Positions 63,967-64,000 of a stretch of DNA of 64,000 bases are shown here, piece by piece; within the stretch, counting starts at the first letter, position 1, and each line of letters starts with the position of its first letter. This DNA comes from Gaertneriomyces semiglobifer (taxonomy: Eukaryota; Chytridiomycota; Chytridiomycetes; Spizellomycetales; Spizellomycetaceae). Under the pieces are notes generated by a model, which was not told the origin of the DNA, did not search any database, and worked only from the letters and a program-made list of their open reading frames with translations. The stretch spans positions 496,001 to 560,000 of the forward strand of contig JAHLKF010000003.1 in assembly GCA_025558075.1 (NCBI GenBank), written 5' to 3'. The position numbers were made by a program, and so were the translations under genes.

Positions 63967-64000
63967 TGTCCGGACGCGCTGGGGTTAAGAACCCTATCTG

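Noticed and set aside
1..64000. tRNA, rRNA and CRISPR features
   Set aside because: No T-loop/anticodon arrangement, rRNA-like conserved stretch or spaced direct-repeat array was seen. An unaided reading could still miss a tRNA with an intron; a tRNA covariance-model scan would settle it.

Overview
The window looks like nuclear DNA of a zoosporic fungus, most likely a chytrid. The genes are intron-rich, with GT-AG introns mostly 50-75 nt, short 5' regions and genes on both strands. Fungal hallmarks are a GPI-type chitin deacetylase and an Skt5/Chs4-type chitin-synthase activator with a CAAX end. A Chibby-family basal-body protein points to a flagellated lineage. No tRNA, rRNA, CRISPR array or intact transposon was seen. 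Gene models were made by hand-splicing. Where exon lengths are quoted as adding up, the joined exons keep one open frame to the stop; splice sites otherwise remain inferred.

Layout. 1-5.3 kb: two unrecognised minus-strand genes (one cut by the left edge), a Sec14/CRAL-TRIO protein, and a seven-exon very-long-chain enoyl-CoA reductase (TSC13/TECR). 5.4-10.7 kb: a small unknown gene, a two-TM PPxY protein and a nine-exon RecQ helicase. 10.7-18 kb: an accessory-looking stretch with orphan genes, an 86-bp tandem repeat, a 131-bp duplication and a dispersed repeat pair. 18-26 kb: peroxisomal adenine-nucleotide carrier, eL34, chitin deacetylase, two small orphan genes, a hairpin, and a secreted Reeler-domain protein. 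26.5-31.2 kb: coiled-coil/RING protein, Chibby, PEX11. 31.2-34.1 kb is gene-poor. 34.1-45.5 kb: a 7-TM orphan, Skt5/Chs4-like Sel1 protein, an AMPK-type glycogen-binding-domain protein, and the ribosome-biogenesis GTPase Bms1. 45.9-46.1 kb carries a near-perfect 49-bp inverted repeat. 46.9-54.9 kb: mitochondrial uL16, an FtsJ/Mrm2-type rRNA methyltransferase, ribonucleotide reductase small subunit, cardiolipin synthase and a secreted orphan. 55.0-63.9 kb: a large helical orphan, a FATP-type acyl-CoA synthetase ending in SKL, a BED-finger protein, a PPR protein and NC2-alpha.

Functional threads (inference). Fatty acids and peroxisomes: TSC13, the PMP47/ANT1-type carrier, PEX11 and the SKL-tailed FATP. 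Cell wall: chitin deacetylase and the Skt5-like activator. Mitochondria: uL16m, the rRNA methyltransferase, cardiolipin synthase and the PPR protein. These are scattered on both strands between unrelated genes, so they do not form a co-regulated cluster.
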